From: Alphaproteobacteria bacterium
GTDB lineage: Bacteria; Pseudomonadota; Alphaproteobacteria; Acetobacterales; Acetobacteraceae
Assembly (NCBI GenBank): GCA_016869735.1
Contig: VGDL01000039.1
Span: 1 to 33,184 of the forward strand
Length of the DNA: 33,184 nucleotides
Direction of reading: 5' to 3'
Made by a program: the position numbers and the translations under genes. Below, one piece after another: positions 1 through 8,406 of this stretch. How positions within the stretch are numbered: the stretch's first letter is position 1; every line of letters begins with the position of its first letter. The notes under the pieces are model-generated. The model saw only the letters and a list, made by a program, of their open reading frames with translations, had not been told where the DNA came from and ran no database searches.

Positions 1-103
1 GATACTGCCCCTGCGCACGCGCAATGCTGGGGGCGGCCAAGCCAAGCGCGCCCGAGCCCAGCAGCAGGTTACGGCGCGTCGCGCCCTGGAATGGGGTGGT
101 CAT
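1..103 (-). CDS. Exported protein, N-terminus only (probable solute-binding receptor)
   Basis: Only the first 34 codons of this leftward gene are present; the rest lies beyond the left edge. The start ATG (complement of 101-103) follows a good AGGGAG ribosome site. The peptide opens with a short polar stretch, Thr-Arg-Arg, a hydrophobic Ala/Leu/Gly core and an Ala-Arg-Ala-Gln cleavage-like end. This is the leader style shared by the Bug, Ugp and TRAP receptors elsewhere in this window. I infer a periplasmic solute-binding protein, perhaps another Bug/TctC receptor, but the mature domain is absent, so the family is not shown. It diverges from the acyl-CoA ligase across 124 bases that must hold both promoters. 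Confidence 0.6.
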   Translation of the reverse strand, partial: MTTPFQGATRRNLLLGSGALGLAAPSIARAQGQY

Positions 104-227
104 GGCGTTCTTCTCCCTTTGGTAAAGTCGAGACTATGATCCCAACTTGCCCAAGGCCAGCGCCGGAGGCAAGCAAAACATCGCATGGGCCGCTGCTAAG
201 CCGGCTTTGATAGACAGGAGACGCCGC

Positions 228-1790
228 ATGATTCCGACTTCCAACCTGGGCGCCATGCTGCTGCAAACCGCCCGCCGCTTGCCGGACCGCCCCGGGCTGA
301 TCTGGCGCGACAGGGTCTGGAATTGGGCGGAAATCGCAGCACGGGCCTGTGCCGCCGCTGCCGGTTTGCGCGCGCGCGGCATTGGCGCCGGGGATCGCGT
401 GCTGATCCATTCGCGGAACAATAATTCGATATTCGAAGGCGTTTGGGCCTGCTGGCTGATTGGCGCAGTTTGGGTGCCAACGAATTTCCGCCTTAGCCCG
501 CCGGAAGCCGCCTATCTGGCCGGGTCTTCGCGCTGCAACGCGCAAATCTTCGACGTGGCCTTCCCGGAACATCGGGCAGCCTGCCGCGTGGAAAACCCAG
601 CCTGCGTGCTGGATATCGCGATTGGCGATGGCGCCGGATTTTCCTGGGAGGATTTGATTGCGGAAGGTGCCGCCGCGCCCGTGACCCTGCCTGCCGATGT
701 GGATCGTGATCATCCGGCCTGGTTTTTCTATACCTCCGGCACCACCGGCCGGCCCAAGGGCGGTATTCTGACTCATGGGCAAATGGCCTTTGTCATCAAC
801 AACCATATCGCTGATTTGATGCCGGGGCTGAACGAGCATGATGCCTCCCTGGTTGTGGCACCGCTTTCCCATGGCGCTGGCGTTCATGCGCTATCCCAAG
901 TGGCGCGTGGTGCGGCCTCCATCCTGCTGCCTGGTGAGCGTTTTGATGTGCCGGAAGCCTGGCGGTTGATTGAAACACATCGTGTTTCCAACATGTTCAC
1001 CGTGCCGACGATTCTGAATACGCTCTGTCGTGATCCGGCGGTGGATACGCATGATCATTCTTCCTTGCGCCATGTGATCTATGCCGGCGCGCCGATGTAT
1101 CGGGAGGATCAGAAATACGCGTTGAGCAAGCTCGGCCCCTGTCTGGTGCAGTATTTCGGCTTGGGCGAAGTGACCGGCAATATCACCGTCCTGCCGCCTG
1201 CCTGGCATAGTCTGGAAGATGATCCCGCCATGCCGATCGGGTCCTGCGGCTATCCGCGCACGGGGATCGAGGTTGCCATTCTCGATACCGCAAACCAGCC
1301 ATTGCCGGCGGGTGAAACCGGGGAGATTTGCGTGCGCGGGCCTGCGGTTTTCGCTGGCTATTTCGAAAATGATGCCGCGAATGAAAAGGCCTTCGCCGGC
1401 GGCTGGTTCCATACCGGCGATCTTGGTCATCTGGATACGCGAGGTTTTCTCTACATCACGGGCCGCGCTTCGGACATGTATATCTCTGGCGGGTCCAATG
1501 TGTATCCGCGTGAGGTGGAGGAAGCGCTACTGACGCATCCATCCGTTGCCGAAGCCTGCGTGGTGGGCGTGCCTGATGCGAAATGGGGCGAAAGCGGCCT
1601 GGCGGTGCTGGTGGCGGAAGCGGGGGCGGTGATTGATCCGACAGCGGTGATGGCGAATCTGGATGGCCGGCTTGGCCGCTATAAATGGCCCGCCAAGATT
1701 GTGGTGTGGGATGCGCTGCCGCGCTCAGGTTACGGCAAGGTCCCCAAGAATGAGGTGAAGCGCCTGCTGGTGGAACGCGGGCAGGCGTAG
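228..1790 (+). CDS. AMP-forming acyl-CoA ligase (acyl-CoA synthetase)
   Basis: 520-residue member of the ANL adenylating enzymes: it activates a carboxylic acid with ATP to an acyl-AMP and transfers it to CoA. The P-loop motif YTSGTTGRPKG is at residues 168-178. An adenine-site segment (YFGLGEVTG) follows. The hinge region has GWFHTGDLG, then ITGRASDMYISGG and the conserved NVYPREVEE. The C-terminal YGKVPKN places the catalytic lysine at about residue 504. The length is normal for medium- or long-chain and aryl-CoA ligases. The frame is open back to 147, but ATG 228 has a clear AGGAG ribosome site and matches the usual family start. The gene stands alone and ends six bases from the convergent ugpC. 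The acid substrate cannot be read from sequence; fatty, aromatic and malonyl-type acids are all possible. Confidence 0.9.
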   Translation: MIPTSNLGAMLLQTARRLPDRPGLIWRDRVWNWAEIAARACAAAAGLRARGIGAGDRVLIHSRNNNSIFEGVWACWLIGAVWVPTNFRLSPPEAAYLAGSSRCNAQIFDVAFPEHRAACRVENPACVLDIAIGDGAGFSWEDLIAEGAAAPVTLPADVDRDHPAWFFYTSGTTGRPKGGILTHGQMAFVINNHIADLMPGLNEHDASLVVAPLSHGAGVHALSQVARGAASILLPGERFDVPEAWRLIETHRVSNMFTVPTILNTLCRDPAVDTHDHSSLRHVIYAGAPMYREDQKYALSKLGPCLVQYFGLGEVTGNITVLPPAWHSLEDDPAMPIGSCGYPRTGIEVAILDTANQPLPAGETGEICVRGPAVFAGYFENDAANEKAFAGGWFHTGDLGHLDTRGFLYITGRASDMYISGGSNVYPREVEEALLTHPSVAEACVVGVPDAKWGESGLAVLVAEAGAVIDPTAVMANLDGRLGRYKWPAKIVVWDALPRSGYGKVPKNEVKRLLVERGQA

Positions 1791-1796
1791 CAGAGA

Positions 1797-2864
1797 TCAG
1801 GCAGGCGGCGGCAGGCGCTTGCCGGTCTCGGCATCGAACACGTGCAAATGTTCGGCGCGCGGCGCGATTTCCAGCACGGTGGCTGAAGGCGGCGCGCCGG
1901 GCAGCCGCAAGGCCATGGTTTCACCCGAAGCCAGCCTGCCATGCACCACGCTTTCGGAGCCGAGCGGTTCGATCAAATCGGTCGTGAGGCGGAGCGGCCC
2001 CGGCAGGCTGATATGTTCCGGGCGAATGCCAAGTGTCACTTTCTGCCCCGGCTGCGCGGCAAATTGGCCAGGTGGCAGGGCGATGATATTACCATCCGAA
2101 AGCCGCGCCCCCTTGCCATCTTCCGTGATGGTGGCAGGCAGGAAATTCATCGCCGGGCTGCCAATGAAGCCCGCGACATAGGTGTCCGCAGGGCGCTCAA
2201 AAATCTCCATGGGGGAGGCAATTTGCGCAGCGCGGCCTTCATGCATTACCACAAGCCTATCGCCCAAGGTCATTGCCTCTACCTGGTCATGCGTGACGAA
2301 AAGGCTGGTGACACCAAGCCGGCGTTGCAGGCGCTTGATTTCAGCGCGCATGGCAACGCGAAGCTTCGCATCCAGATTGGAAAGCGGCTCATCAAACAGG
2401 AATAGCTTCGGTTCGCGCACAATGGCGCGCCCCATGGCGACACGCTGGCGCTGACCGCCAGAGAGTTCCCGCGGGCGCCGATCCAGCAGCGCGGAAAGGC
2501 CGAGCAAGTCGGCCGCTTCCTGCACGCGGCGCTTGATATCATCCTTGGCGAGGCCGCGAATGCGCAGCCCATAGGCCATATTGTCGAAGACGCGCATATG
2601 TGGATAGAGCGCGTAATTCTGAAATACCATCGCAATATCGCGCGCCGCTGGTTCAAGCGCCGTCACATCCCGATCATCAATCAGCACTGTCCCGCCTGTG
2701 GCGCGTTCCAGCCCGGCCACGATACGGAGCAGGGTTGATTTGCCGCAGCCGGAAGCGCCGACGATCACAATCATCTCGCCATTTTGTACGGCAAGGTCAA
2801 TGCCATGCAGCACGCGCACCGCGCCGAAATTTTTTACAATGCCGGAAAGCTTGAGCTCAGCCAT
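1797..2864 (-). CDS. ugpC: Glycerol-3-phosphate ABC transporter ATPase UgpC
   Basis: 355-residue ATPase of the MalK/UgpC (CUT1) type that powers uptake through UgpA/UgpE at the inner face of the cytoplasmic membrane. Walker [10 protein letters not shown] is near residue 36, the Q-loop sits in [12 protein letters not shown], the signature is [14 protein letters not shown], and Walker B is [15 protein letters not shown] followed by the H-loop in FVTHDQ. After about residue 235 comes the OB-fold (TOBE-type) regulatory domain typical of MalK relatives, with LGIRPEHI. It is the last gene of the leftward glp-ugp operon, nine bases after ugpE, and ends six bases from the convergent acyl-CoA ligase. 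MalK-type ATPases are often shared between sugar transporters, so the G3P role rests on its neighbours. Confidence 0.9.
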   Translation of the reverse strand: MAELKLSGIVKNFGAVRVLHGIDLAVQNGEMIVIVGASGCGKSTLLRIVAGLERATGGTVLIDDRDVTALEPAARDIAMVFQNYALYPHMRVFDNMAYGLRIRGLAKDDIKRRVQEAADLLGLSALLDRRPRELSGGQRQRVAMGRAIVREPKLFLFDEPLSNLDAKLRVAMRAEIKRLQRRLGVTSLFVTHDQVEAMTLGDRLVVMHEGRAAQIASPMEIFERPADTYVAGFIGSPAMNFLPATITEDGKGARLSDGNIIALPPGQFAAQPGQKVTLGIRPEHISLPGPLRLTTDLIEPLGSESVVHGRLASGETMALRLPGAPPSATVLEIAPRAEHLHVFDAETGKRLPPPA

Positions 2865-2873
2865 GGGGGTTTC

Positions 2874-3758
2874 TCATTTCTCGGTCTCGACCAATCCCTT
2901 GACGAACCAGCGCTGCATCAGGATCACGATGGCAACGGGGGGCAGAAGAGCCAGCACCGTGGTCGTCATGACCAGATGCCATTCCGTATCCCCCTGGGAG
3001 CCGAGCATTTTCACAATGCCGATCATGATGGTCTCAACATCGGTGGAGGTCGTCACCAGCAGCGGCCAAAGATATTGGTTCCAGCCATAAACAAACAGAA
3101 TAACGAAAAGGGCAGCGATATTCGTGGCCGATAGCGGCAGCACCACATCCTTGAAAAAGCGGATCGGCCCCGCGCCATCCATCTTGGCGGCTTCCACCAG
3201 TTCATCCGGGATGGTCAGGAAGAATTGCCGAAACAGCAGGGTCGCGGTGGCGGAGGCGATCAGCGGCACGATCAGGCCGGCATAGGTATTCACCAGACCA
3301 AGGTCGGAGACCACCTGGAAGGTCGGAAAGATGCGCACCTCAACCGGTAGCATCAGCGTGATGAAAATCGCCCAGAAGAACAGCATGCGTCCGGGGAAGG
3401 AAAAGAAGGCAACCGCATAGGCCGAGATGATGGAAATCGCGATTTTGCCGAAGGTAATCAGCAGCGCCATGATGGCGCTATTGAACATCATTATCGAAAC
3501 CGGCACGCCGGCGCGCCGCTTGTTCCCTTGGCTCCAGACGGCGCTGTAATTGGCAGCGGCCTCAGCGCCCGGCAGCAAGGGCACATCACCGCGCCCGATA
3601 GTGCCGGCATCATGCGTGGAACCCATCAGCACAATCCAGATGGGCAGAGCGAAAAGTAGCACGCCGAGTACCAGGATGATATGGGTCAGCATATCCGCGC
3701 GCGGGTTGCTGCCGGCCATGCCCATGGGGGCGGCGATGCTGTTGCGCGCTTCCGACAT
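2874..3758 (-). CDS. ugpE: Glycerol-3-phosphate ABC transporter permease UgpE
   Basis: 294-residue inner-membrane permease of the MalG/UgpE type. It has an N-terminal membrane segment (THIILVLGVLLFALPIWIVL), a periplasmic loop containing DAGTIGRG, then five further hydrophobic segments. The EAA loop that docks to the ATPase is EAAKMDGAGPIRFFKDVVLP. The periplasmic loop after the first membrane helix and the overall length fit UgpE. Its start codon overlaps the ugpA stop by one base (complement of TCA/CAT at 3756-3760), which implies translational coupling. It works as a heterodimer with UgpA to pass sn-glycerol-3-phosphate or glycerophosphodiesters delivered by UgpB. Confidence 0.9.
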   Translation of the reverse strand: MSEARNSIAAPMGMAGSNPRADMLTHIILVLGVLLFALPIWIVLMGSTHDAGTIGRGDVPLLPGAEAAANYSAVWSQGNKRRAGVPVSIMMFNSAIMALLITFGKIAISIISAYAVAFFSFPGRMLFFWAIFITLMLPVEVRIFPTFQVVSDLGLVNTYAGLIVPLIASATATLLFRQFFLTIPDELVEAAKMDGAGPIRFFKDVVLPLSATNIAALFVILFVYGWNQYLWPLLVTTSTDVETIMIGIVKMLGSQGDTEWHLVMTTTVLALLPPVAIVILMQRWFVKGLVETEK

Positions 3759-4639
3759 CAGTAATGCACCTTGCGTTCAATAAAGCGGAATTGCACGAGT
3801 GTCAGCGCCATAACCGCAATCATCAACACCACCGATTGCGCGGAGGATGAGCCGATATCCAGATTGACCCGCCCATCAATATAGGCGCGGTAGATCAGGG
3901 TTTGCGTGGCATTGCCCGGCCCGCCCTTGGTCAGCGCATCAATAATGCCGAAGGTGTCGAAGAAGGCGTAGGTGATGTTGATTACCAGCAGGAAGAAGGT
4001 GGTGGGCGATAGCAGCGGGAAAATCACCGTGCGGAAGCGATGCAGCGGCGAAGCGCCATCAATGGCAGCGGCTTCAAGCACGCTACGTGGGATGGATTGC
4101 AGCCCGGCCAGGAAGAACAGGAAATTATAGGAAACCTGTTTCCAGGCAGCAGCAAGCACCACCACCAGCATGGCCTGATTGCCATTCAGCGTATAATTCC
4201 AGGCAACCCCGGCAGCCTTCAGCGCGCGGCCAATCAGCCCGATATCCGGATGGAACAGAAAAATATAAAGAATGGCGGCAACGGCGGGCGCCACTGCATA
4301 AGGCCAGATCAGCAGCGTGCGATAGCCATCCTTGCCACGAATATGCCGATCCGCCAGCACCGCCAGGCCAAGCGCGAAACCCATCGCAAGCACGGTAACG
4401 GCCACCGAGAAAATCACCGTATTGAGGATGACCTGATGATAAAGCGGATCAGCAAAAAGATCCGTGAAATTCTCAAACCAGACAAATTGCGTTGAAATGC
4501 CGAAGGCGTCCTGGCGGATGAAGGAATACCAAACCGCTTCCCCCGCCGGCCAGAAGAAAAAGGCAAAGGTAATGGCAAGCTGCGGCGCCAGCAGCAGATA
4601 GGGCAGCAGCTTATTGTTGAAAATCGCCTTGCGCTGCAT
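3758..4639 (-). CDS. ugpA: Glycerol-3-phosphate ABC transporter permease UgpA
   Basis: 293-residue permease of the MalF/UgpA type. It opens with a short basic stretch, then a membrane helix ([20 protein letters not shown]) and the periplasmic loop with IRQDAFG typical of UgpA. Five more hydrophobic segments follow. The ATPase-docking loop is [20 protein letters not shown], and the C-terminal part contains the conserved [13 protein letters not shown]. The length matches UgpA, which lacks the large insert of MalF. It lies 52 bases after ugpB with a hairpin between them (4659-4682), so it is probably expressed at a lower level than the receptor. Confidence 0.9.
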   Translation of the reverse strand: MQRKAIFNNKLLPYLLLAPQLAITFAFFFWPAGEAVWYSFIRQDAFGISTQFVWFENFTDLFADPLYHQVILNTVIFSVAVTVLAMGFALGLAVLADRHIRGKDGYRTLLIWPYAVAPAVAAILYIFLFHPDIGLIGRALKAAGVAWNYTLNGNQAMLVVVLAAAWKQVSYNFLFFLAGLQSIPRSVLEAAAIDGASPLHRFRTVIFPLLSPTTFFLLVINITYAFFDTFGIIDALTKGGPGNATQTLIYRAYIDGRVNLDIGSSSAQSVVLMIAVMALTLVQFRFIERKVHY

Positions 4640-4651
4640 GGAGCCTCAACC

Positions 4652-4682
4652 AAAAAGAGGGGCCCGCCGCAAAGGCGGCCCC
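4652..4682 (-). terminator. Intercistronic hairpin with T tract between ugpB and ugpA
   Basis: On the minus strand, arms at 4682-4674 and 4668-4659 form a nine-pair stem with one bulged base and a five-base loop, followed by TCTTTTT (complement of 4652-4658). It looks like an intrinsic terminator inside the operon. The likely effect is partial termination or 3' protection of ugpB mRNA, giving excess receptor over permease as in many ABC operons. Confidence 0.65.
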
Positions 4683-4691
4683 GATACGCGA

Positions 4692-6029
4692 TTAACGACG
4701 ATTGGCACGCTCAAAATTGCGCAGCACCACATTGGCGCGGCGATTGGCGTTGCCCAGCAGGGTTTCGGTATTCTGCTGGCCCTGGAAGCCGCGTTCGAGT
4801 TCTTCCTGGATGATGTTGCGGATTTCCACAAAACCACCAAGGCGGAAGCCCTGGCTATTCGGCGTCGGTTCCGCGCGGGAAAGCTGAATGATGGCGGCAT
4901 CGGCGCCAGGGTTCTGAGCATAGAAGCCCTCAGCGCGTGAAGCCTCATAAGCCGCCAGCGTCAGCGGCACGTAACCCGTGACATGGTGCCACCACTTATC
5001 CTGCTCAACTTCTGAGATGAAGCGATAGAATTCCGCCACACCGCGATATTCTTCCGCCGTGCGGTTGCGCGCCGTCAGTGTCCAAAGGCTGGCGCCACCG
5101 ATCACGCCATTGCGGGGTGATTGCGTGACATCACCATGATACGGCAGCACCACAGACGCCCAGCGGAACTTCGCTTCGCGCTGCACCTGGGCGCGACCGG
5201 CCGATGAATTGAAGGACATGGCGGCCTTGCCGGCGGGGAAGCTTGCGAAGCCATCGCCGTCGCGCCCACCATACACAAACAGCCCCTCACGCTGCATCTC
5301 AAGCAGCATATTGGTCTGCTTGGTGAAGATCGGCGCGCCAAGGTTCATTTCCGCATCCAGGCCTTCAAAGCCATTGGCCTTGGTGGCAAGCCCGACATCA
5401 TGCAGGGATGACATTTGTTCAAACATCACCCAGGTCGGCCAGGCGGTGCTGATCGGCATTTCGGCGGCATTGGTCGCCTTGATCTTTTGCGCGGCAGCGC
5501 GAATCTCGGCCCAGGTCTTCGGCAGATCGGTCGTGGAAAGCCCGGCCTTTTCGAAGGCATCCAGATTGACCCACATGACCGCCGAGGATGAATTATGCGG
5601 CATGGAAACCATGCGGCCTTGCGTGTCAGAATAATAGCCGCGCACACCGGCCAGATAGCGCTTGGGATCAAGCGTGATGCCCGCTTCACCGAGCAATTCA
5701 TGTGTCGGGCGGATGGCGGGGCCGGCGGCCATCATGGTGGCGGTGCCGACTTCAAACACCTGCGCGATATGCGGCGGCGTGCCGGCGCGCCAGGCGGCGA
5801 TGGCGCCGGTCATGACTTCCACATAGGAACCGCGGAAGGTGGCATTCACGCGAAAGCGCGATTGGCTTTCATTGAAGCGGGTCACCTGTTCGGCCACGCG
5901 TTCGCCAAGCGCACCGCCCAGCCCATACCAGAACTGGATTTCAGTGCGGCCCTGAGCGCGCACGGATGGCGCGATGAAGGGGGCCGCAAGCAGACCCGAT
6001 GTTCCCAGCAGAATGTCACGACGATTCAT
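4692..6029 (-). CDS. ugpB: Glycerol-3-phosphate-binding periplasmic receptor UgpB
   Basis: 445-residue extracellular solute-binding protein of family 1. The leader begins with Asn-Arg-Arg-Asp, a hydrophobic core and a Val-Arg-Ala-Gln end, giving cleavage near residue 26; the twin arginine may mean Tat export. Signature stretches of UgpB can be seen: EVGTATMMAAGPAIRP, GYYSDTQGRM, then NSSSAVMWVN, the aromatic-rich segment around TAWPTWVMFEQ, GGASLW, and the C-terminal EGFYAQNPGADAAI with EIRNIIQEELE. These match what I recall of E. coli UgpB in order and spacing. It captures sn-glycerol-3-phosphate and possibly glycerophosphodiesters. It lies 93 bases downstream of glpD, enough for its own promoter, and a hairpin follows it. 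GAGGGAG supplies the ribosome site. Confidence 0.92.
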   Translation of the reverse strand: MNRRDILLGTSGLLAAPFIAPSVRAQGRTEIQFWYGLGGALGERVAEQVTRFNESQSRFRVNATFRGSYVEVMTGAIAAWRAGTPPHIAQVFEVGTATMMAAGPAIRPTHELLGEAGITLDPKRYLAGVRGYYSDTQGRMVSMPHNSSSAVMWVNLDAFEKAGLSTTDLPKTWAEIRAAAQKIKATNAAEMPISTAWPTWVMFEQMSSLHDVGLATKANGFEGLDAEMNLGAPIFTKQTNMLLEMQREGLFVYGGRDGDGFASFPAGKAAMSFNSSAGRAQVQREAKFRWASVVLPYHGDVTQSPRNGVIGGASLWTLTARNRTAEEYRGVAEFYRFISEVEQDKWWHHVTGYVPLTLAAYEASRAEGFYAQNPGADAAIIQLSRAEPTPNSQGFRLGGFVEIRNIIQEELERGFQGQQNTETLLGNANRRANVVLRNFERANRR

Positions 6030-6122
6030 CTTCTCGCTCCCTCAATGTTGGCGATCGTTGCCCGATACTGAGCCTCTATTACAGGTAAAAGACGGTTTCG
6101 CGAAGCTTGTGTTGCGGAACAT

Positions 6123-7616
6123 TCACCCCCCCATGAGCCGCGCCAGCCTATCCCGCGCCCCGGCATCGAAGCGGAGCCCAAGCTTGCTCCGGCGCCAGAG
6201 CACATCTTCTGCCGATTCGGCCCATTCCTCCCGCCGCAAATACGCCAATTCAGCGGCGTGCAGATCGGCGCCGATGGCCGGGCCGGGGCCCTGGTCAGGG
6301 GCAAAAATCCTCCAGGCGCGGGTGCCATAGGCGCGTAGCAAGCGGGTGCAAAGCGCCGCCGGCAGCAGGGGGAAGTCGCGCTGAAAGGCAGCCAGCAGCG
6401 CGGGAAAGCCATCTGGCGCGAAATCCCCGCCCGGCAAGGCTGCGCGGGCGGTCCAGCCGGCCTTCTCAGGCTTCAGTCGAAGTTCTGCCAGCGCTGCCTC
6501 GGCCAGTTTGCGATAGGTGGTGATCTTGCCGCCGAAGACCGTCAGCAGCGGCGCCTGACCCGCCGGCGCATCCAGGTTCAGTACGTAATCGCGCGTCGCT
6601 TCCTGCGCCTTGCTTGCGCCGTCATCATAAAGCGGGCGCAGCCCCGAATAGGTCCAGACAATACCTTCGCGCCTGACGGGTTTGCGAAAATAGCCCGATG
6701 CGGCGGCGCAGAGATAGGTGATTTCGTCTTCCGAAATTTGCGGTGGCTCGTCCGGGTTCGGGTGATCCTCATCGGTCGTGCCGATCAGGGTGAAGTCACG
6801 TTCATAGGGAATGGCGAAAATGATGCGGCCATCGGCATTCTGGAAAATATAGGCGCGGTCGTGATCATAAAGCCGCGGCAGCACAATATGGCTGCCCTTC
6901 ACCAGCCGAAGCCGCGCCGGCTGATTGCTGCCCATGACCAGCCCTTGCACCGCGCCAACCCAAGGGCCGGCGGCATTGACCAAGGCGCGGGCGTGACATT
7001 CGGCTATCCCGTCACGACCCTCAGCGGTGATATGCCAGAGCGCGCCTTCCCGCCGCGCGGCAGTCACCGCCATGCGCGGATGGATGGCGGCACCACGTTC
7101 CGCTGCATCCTTGGCGTTCAGCAGCACCAAGCGCGAATCCTCGACCCAGCAATCGGAATATTCAAAGCCGATGGCATGCCCGGGGCTGAGCGGCGCGCCG
7201 AGCGGAGAGCGTGTCAGGTCAATCCGCTTGGTTGCCGGCAGCAGCTTCCGCCCGCCCAAATGATCATACAAAAACAATCCAAGCCGCAGCAGCGAGGCGG
7301 GCCTGAGGCCCTGGTGATGCGGCAGCACGAAGCGCAAGGGCCAGATGATATGTGGCGCGATGCCGAGCAGGATTTCGCGTTCAATCAGCGCTTCCCGCAC
7401 CAGGCGAAATTCGTAATGTTCCAGATAGCGCAAGCCACCATGGATCAGCTTGGTGGAATTGGCTGAAGTGCCGCCGCCGAGATCGCCTTTTTCAAACAGC
7501 ACAACGGAAAGCCCGCGGCCTGCCGCATCGCGCGCAATGCCCGCGCCATTGATGCCGCCACCAATGACGGCAAGGTCGTAAGGCTCAGCCGGAGATGATG
7601 ATGCGCGCAAGCTCAT
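6123..7616 (-). CDS. glpD: Aerobic glycerol-3-phosphate dehydrogenase GlpD
   Basis: 497-residue FAD-dependent membrane-associated enzyme that oxidises sn-glycerol-3-phosphate to dihydroxyacetone phosphate and reduces quinone. The N-terminal dinucleotide fold reads DLAVIGGGINGAGIARDAAG (residues 14-33), followed by FEKGDLGGGTSANSTKLIHG and GLRYLEHYEF, the classic GlpD sequence. Later landmarks are LVNAAGPWV, the catalytic-domain IIFAIPYERDFTLIGTTDED, and the C-terminal helical domain with SAEDVLWRRSKLGLRF. It sits directly upstream of ugpBAEC, so import and oxidation of the same substrate are encoded together. The start at 7616 overlaps the end of the upstream hydrolase by 32 bases and has no obvious ribosome site, so translation is probably coupled. 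No later in-frame start would keep the FAD motif. Confidence 0.95.
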   Translation of the reverse strand: MSLRASSSPAEPYDLAVIGGGINGAGIARDAAGRGLSVVLFEKGDLGGGTSANSTKLIHGGLRYLEHYEFRLVREALIEREILLGIAPHIIWPLRFVLPHHQGLRPASLLRLGLFLYDHLGGRKLLPATKRIDLTRSPLGAPLSPGHAIGFEYSDCWVEDSRLVLLNAKDAAERGAAIHPRMAVTAARREGALWHITAEGRDGIAECHARALVNAAGPWVGAVQGLVMGSNQPARLRLVKGSHIVLPRLYDHDRAYIFQNADGRIIFAIPYERDFTLIGTTDEDHPNPDEPPQISEDEITYLCAAASGYFRKPVRREGIVWTYSGLRPLYDDGASKAQEATRDYVLNLDAPAGQAPLLTVFGGKITTYRKLAEAALAELRLKPEKAGWTARAALPGGDFAPDGFPALLAAFQRDFPLLPAALCTRLLRAYGTRAWRIFAPDQGPGPAIGADLHAAELAYLRREEWAESAEDVLWRRSKLGLRFDAGARDRLARLMGG

Positions 7617-8274
7617 CCGGCGTGGTCAGCATGGGGTAATGGCCCGTGTCAATCACATGCCAGCGCGCATTGAGTTTTTCGGCGCAGCGGCGCTGATGCG
7701 CCTCACCGGGATTGGCGGCCTGCGGGCAATAGATCACGGAAGCGTTCCAGGATTGCTGCCAGAAGCTTGGCAGCTTCACAGGCTGGGTGAAGGTTTTGAT
7801 TGGGTGAAGCGTCATGCGATCCGCAGCCCATGCGGCGAGGCTCTTTTCCATGCCGAGGAAAAGCCTGCCCAAGGCATCCTCTCGGCTTGGGCCGAGCGCG
7901 ATATCGGTGTTGATGGCGGCGGGGCGTGTGACGATGTCGCGAATCTTCTCGCCATCCATCAAGGCCAGGGCATCGGCGAATACCAGACGGCCGATACGGT
8001 CGCGCGCGCGCTCTGCAGCCGCTGCCATCACCATGCCGCCGGCCGAGGTGCCGACCAGCACCGCATCGCGCAAATCATGGAAATGGAGGTATTCGGCGAT
8101 TTCCTGACCATGGCTTTCGGTATCAATGCCAGCGCGCATCTGGTGGCGGCGTTCGGCGCAGCCATCAAGCGTTGGCGCATGCACATCATGGCCGGCAGCG
8201 CGCAGCCTTTCGGCAACAAGGCGCCAAATCCAACCACCCTGATAGGCCCCGTGGATCAGAACAATGCTCGCCAT
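7585..8274 (-). CDS. Alpha/beta-fold hydrolase
   Basis: 229-residue alpha/beta hydrolase of the short, lid-poor type related to plant salicylate esterase/hydroxynitrile-lyase-like proteins. The oxyanion-hole motif is HGAYQGGWIW at residues 8-17. The nucleophile elbow is GTSAGG, with Ser77. The catalytic His is probably H212 in DTGHYPM, and the acid lies in the segment before it. There is no signal peptide, so it acts in the cytoplasm. It is the first gene of the leftward glp-ugp operon and overlaps glpD. A role in releasing glycerol phosphate from an ester or diester is conceivable but is only inference from position. Substrate unknown. Confidence 0.85.
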   Translation of the reverse strand: MASIVLIHGAYQGGWIWRLVAERLRAAGHDVHAPTLDGCAERRHQMRAGIDTESHGQEIAEYLHFHDLRDAVLVGTSAGGMVMAAAAERARDRIGRLVFADALALMDGEKIRDIVTRPAAINTDIALGPSREDALGRLFLGMEKSLAAWAADRMTLHPIKTFTQPVKLPSFWQQSWNASVIYCPQAANPGEAHQRRCAEKLNARWHVIDTGHYPMLTTPDELARIIISG

Positions 8275-8315
8275 ACCGTGCCCCCCGCTTTTGTGGATCA
8301 GCTAAGCGCGAAACC

Positions 8316-8339
8316 CCAGGCTTGGAAAGCCAAGCCTGG
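8316..8339. promoter_or_regulatory. Perfect 10-bp inverted repeat in the divergent glp-operon/Bug promoter region
   Basis: Arms CCAGGCTTGG (8316-8325) and CCAAGCCTGG (8330-8339) are separated by AAAG. The repeat lies in the 132-base gap between the leftward hydrolase-glpD-ugp operon (start 8274) and the rightward Bug gene (start 8407). No T tract follows on either strand, and neither neighbour needs a terminator here, so an operator for a dimeric repressor is more likely than a terminator. The cognate regulator is not in the window. Confidence 0.45.
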
Positions 8340-8406
8340 CAGGGCTGGCAGAATGCCCAAGGCAGGCTAGGGTTGCGGTTTGGCAAAAGCGAAAGGTCCC
8401 CTTCCC

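Noticed and set aside
146-173. Six-base inverted repeat CTTGCC/GGCAAG in the divergent region before the acyl-CoA ligase
   Set aside because: The arms are short and the spacing wide; this is expected by chance in GC-rich DNA.
6097-6104. TTCGCGAA palindrome between glpD and ugpB, considered as a GlpR-type operator
   Set aside because: Eight bases is too short to support a specific regulator, and I see no second copy.
6738-7466. A rightward 242-codon open frame inside glpD
   Set aside because: It is antisense to conserved GlpD sequence, with no ribosome site and no recognisable domain.
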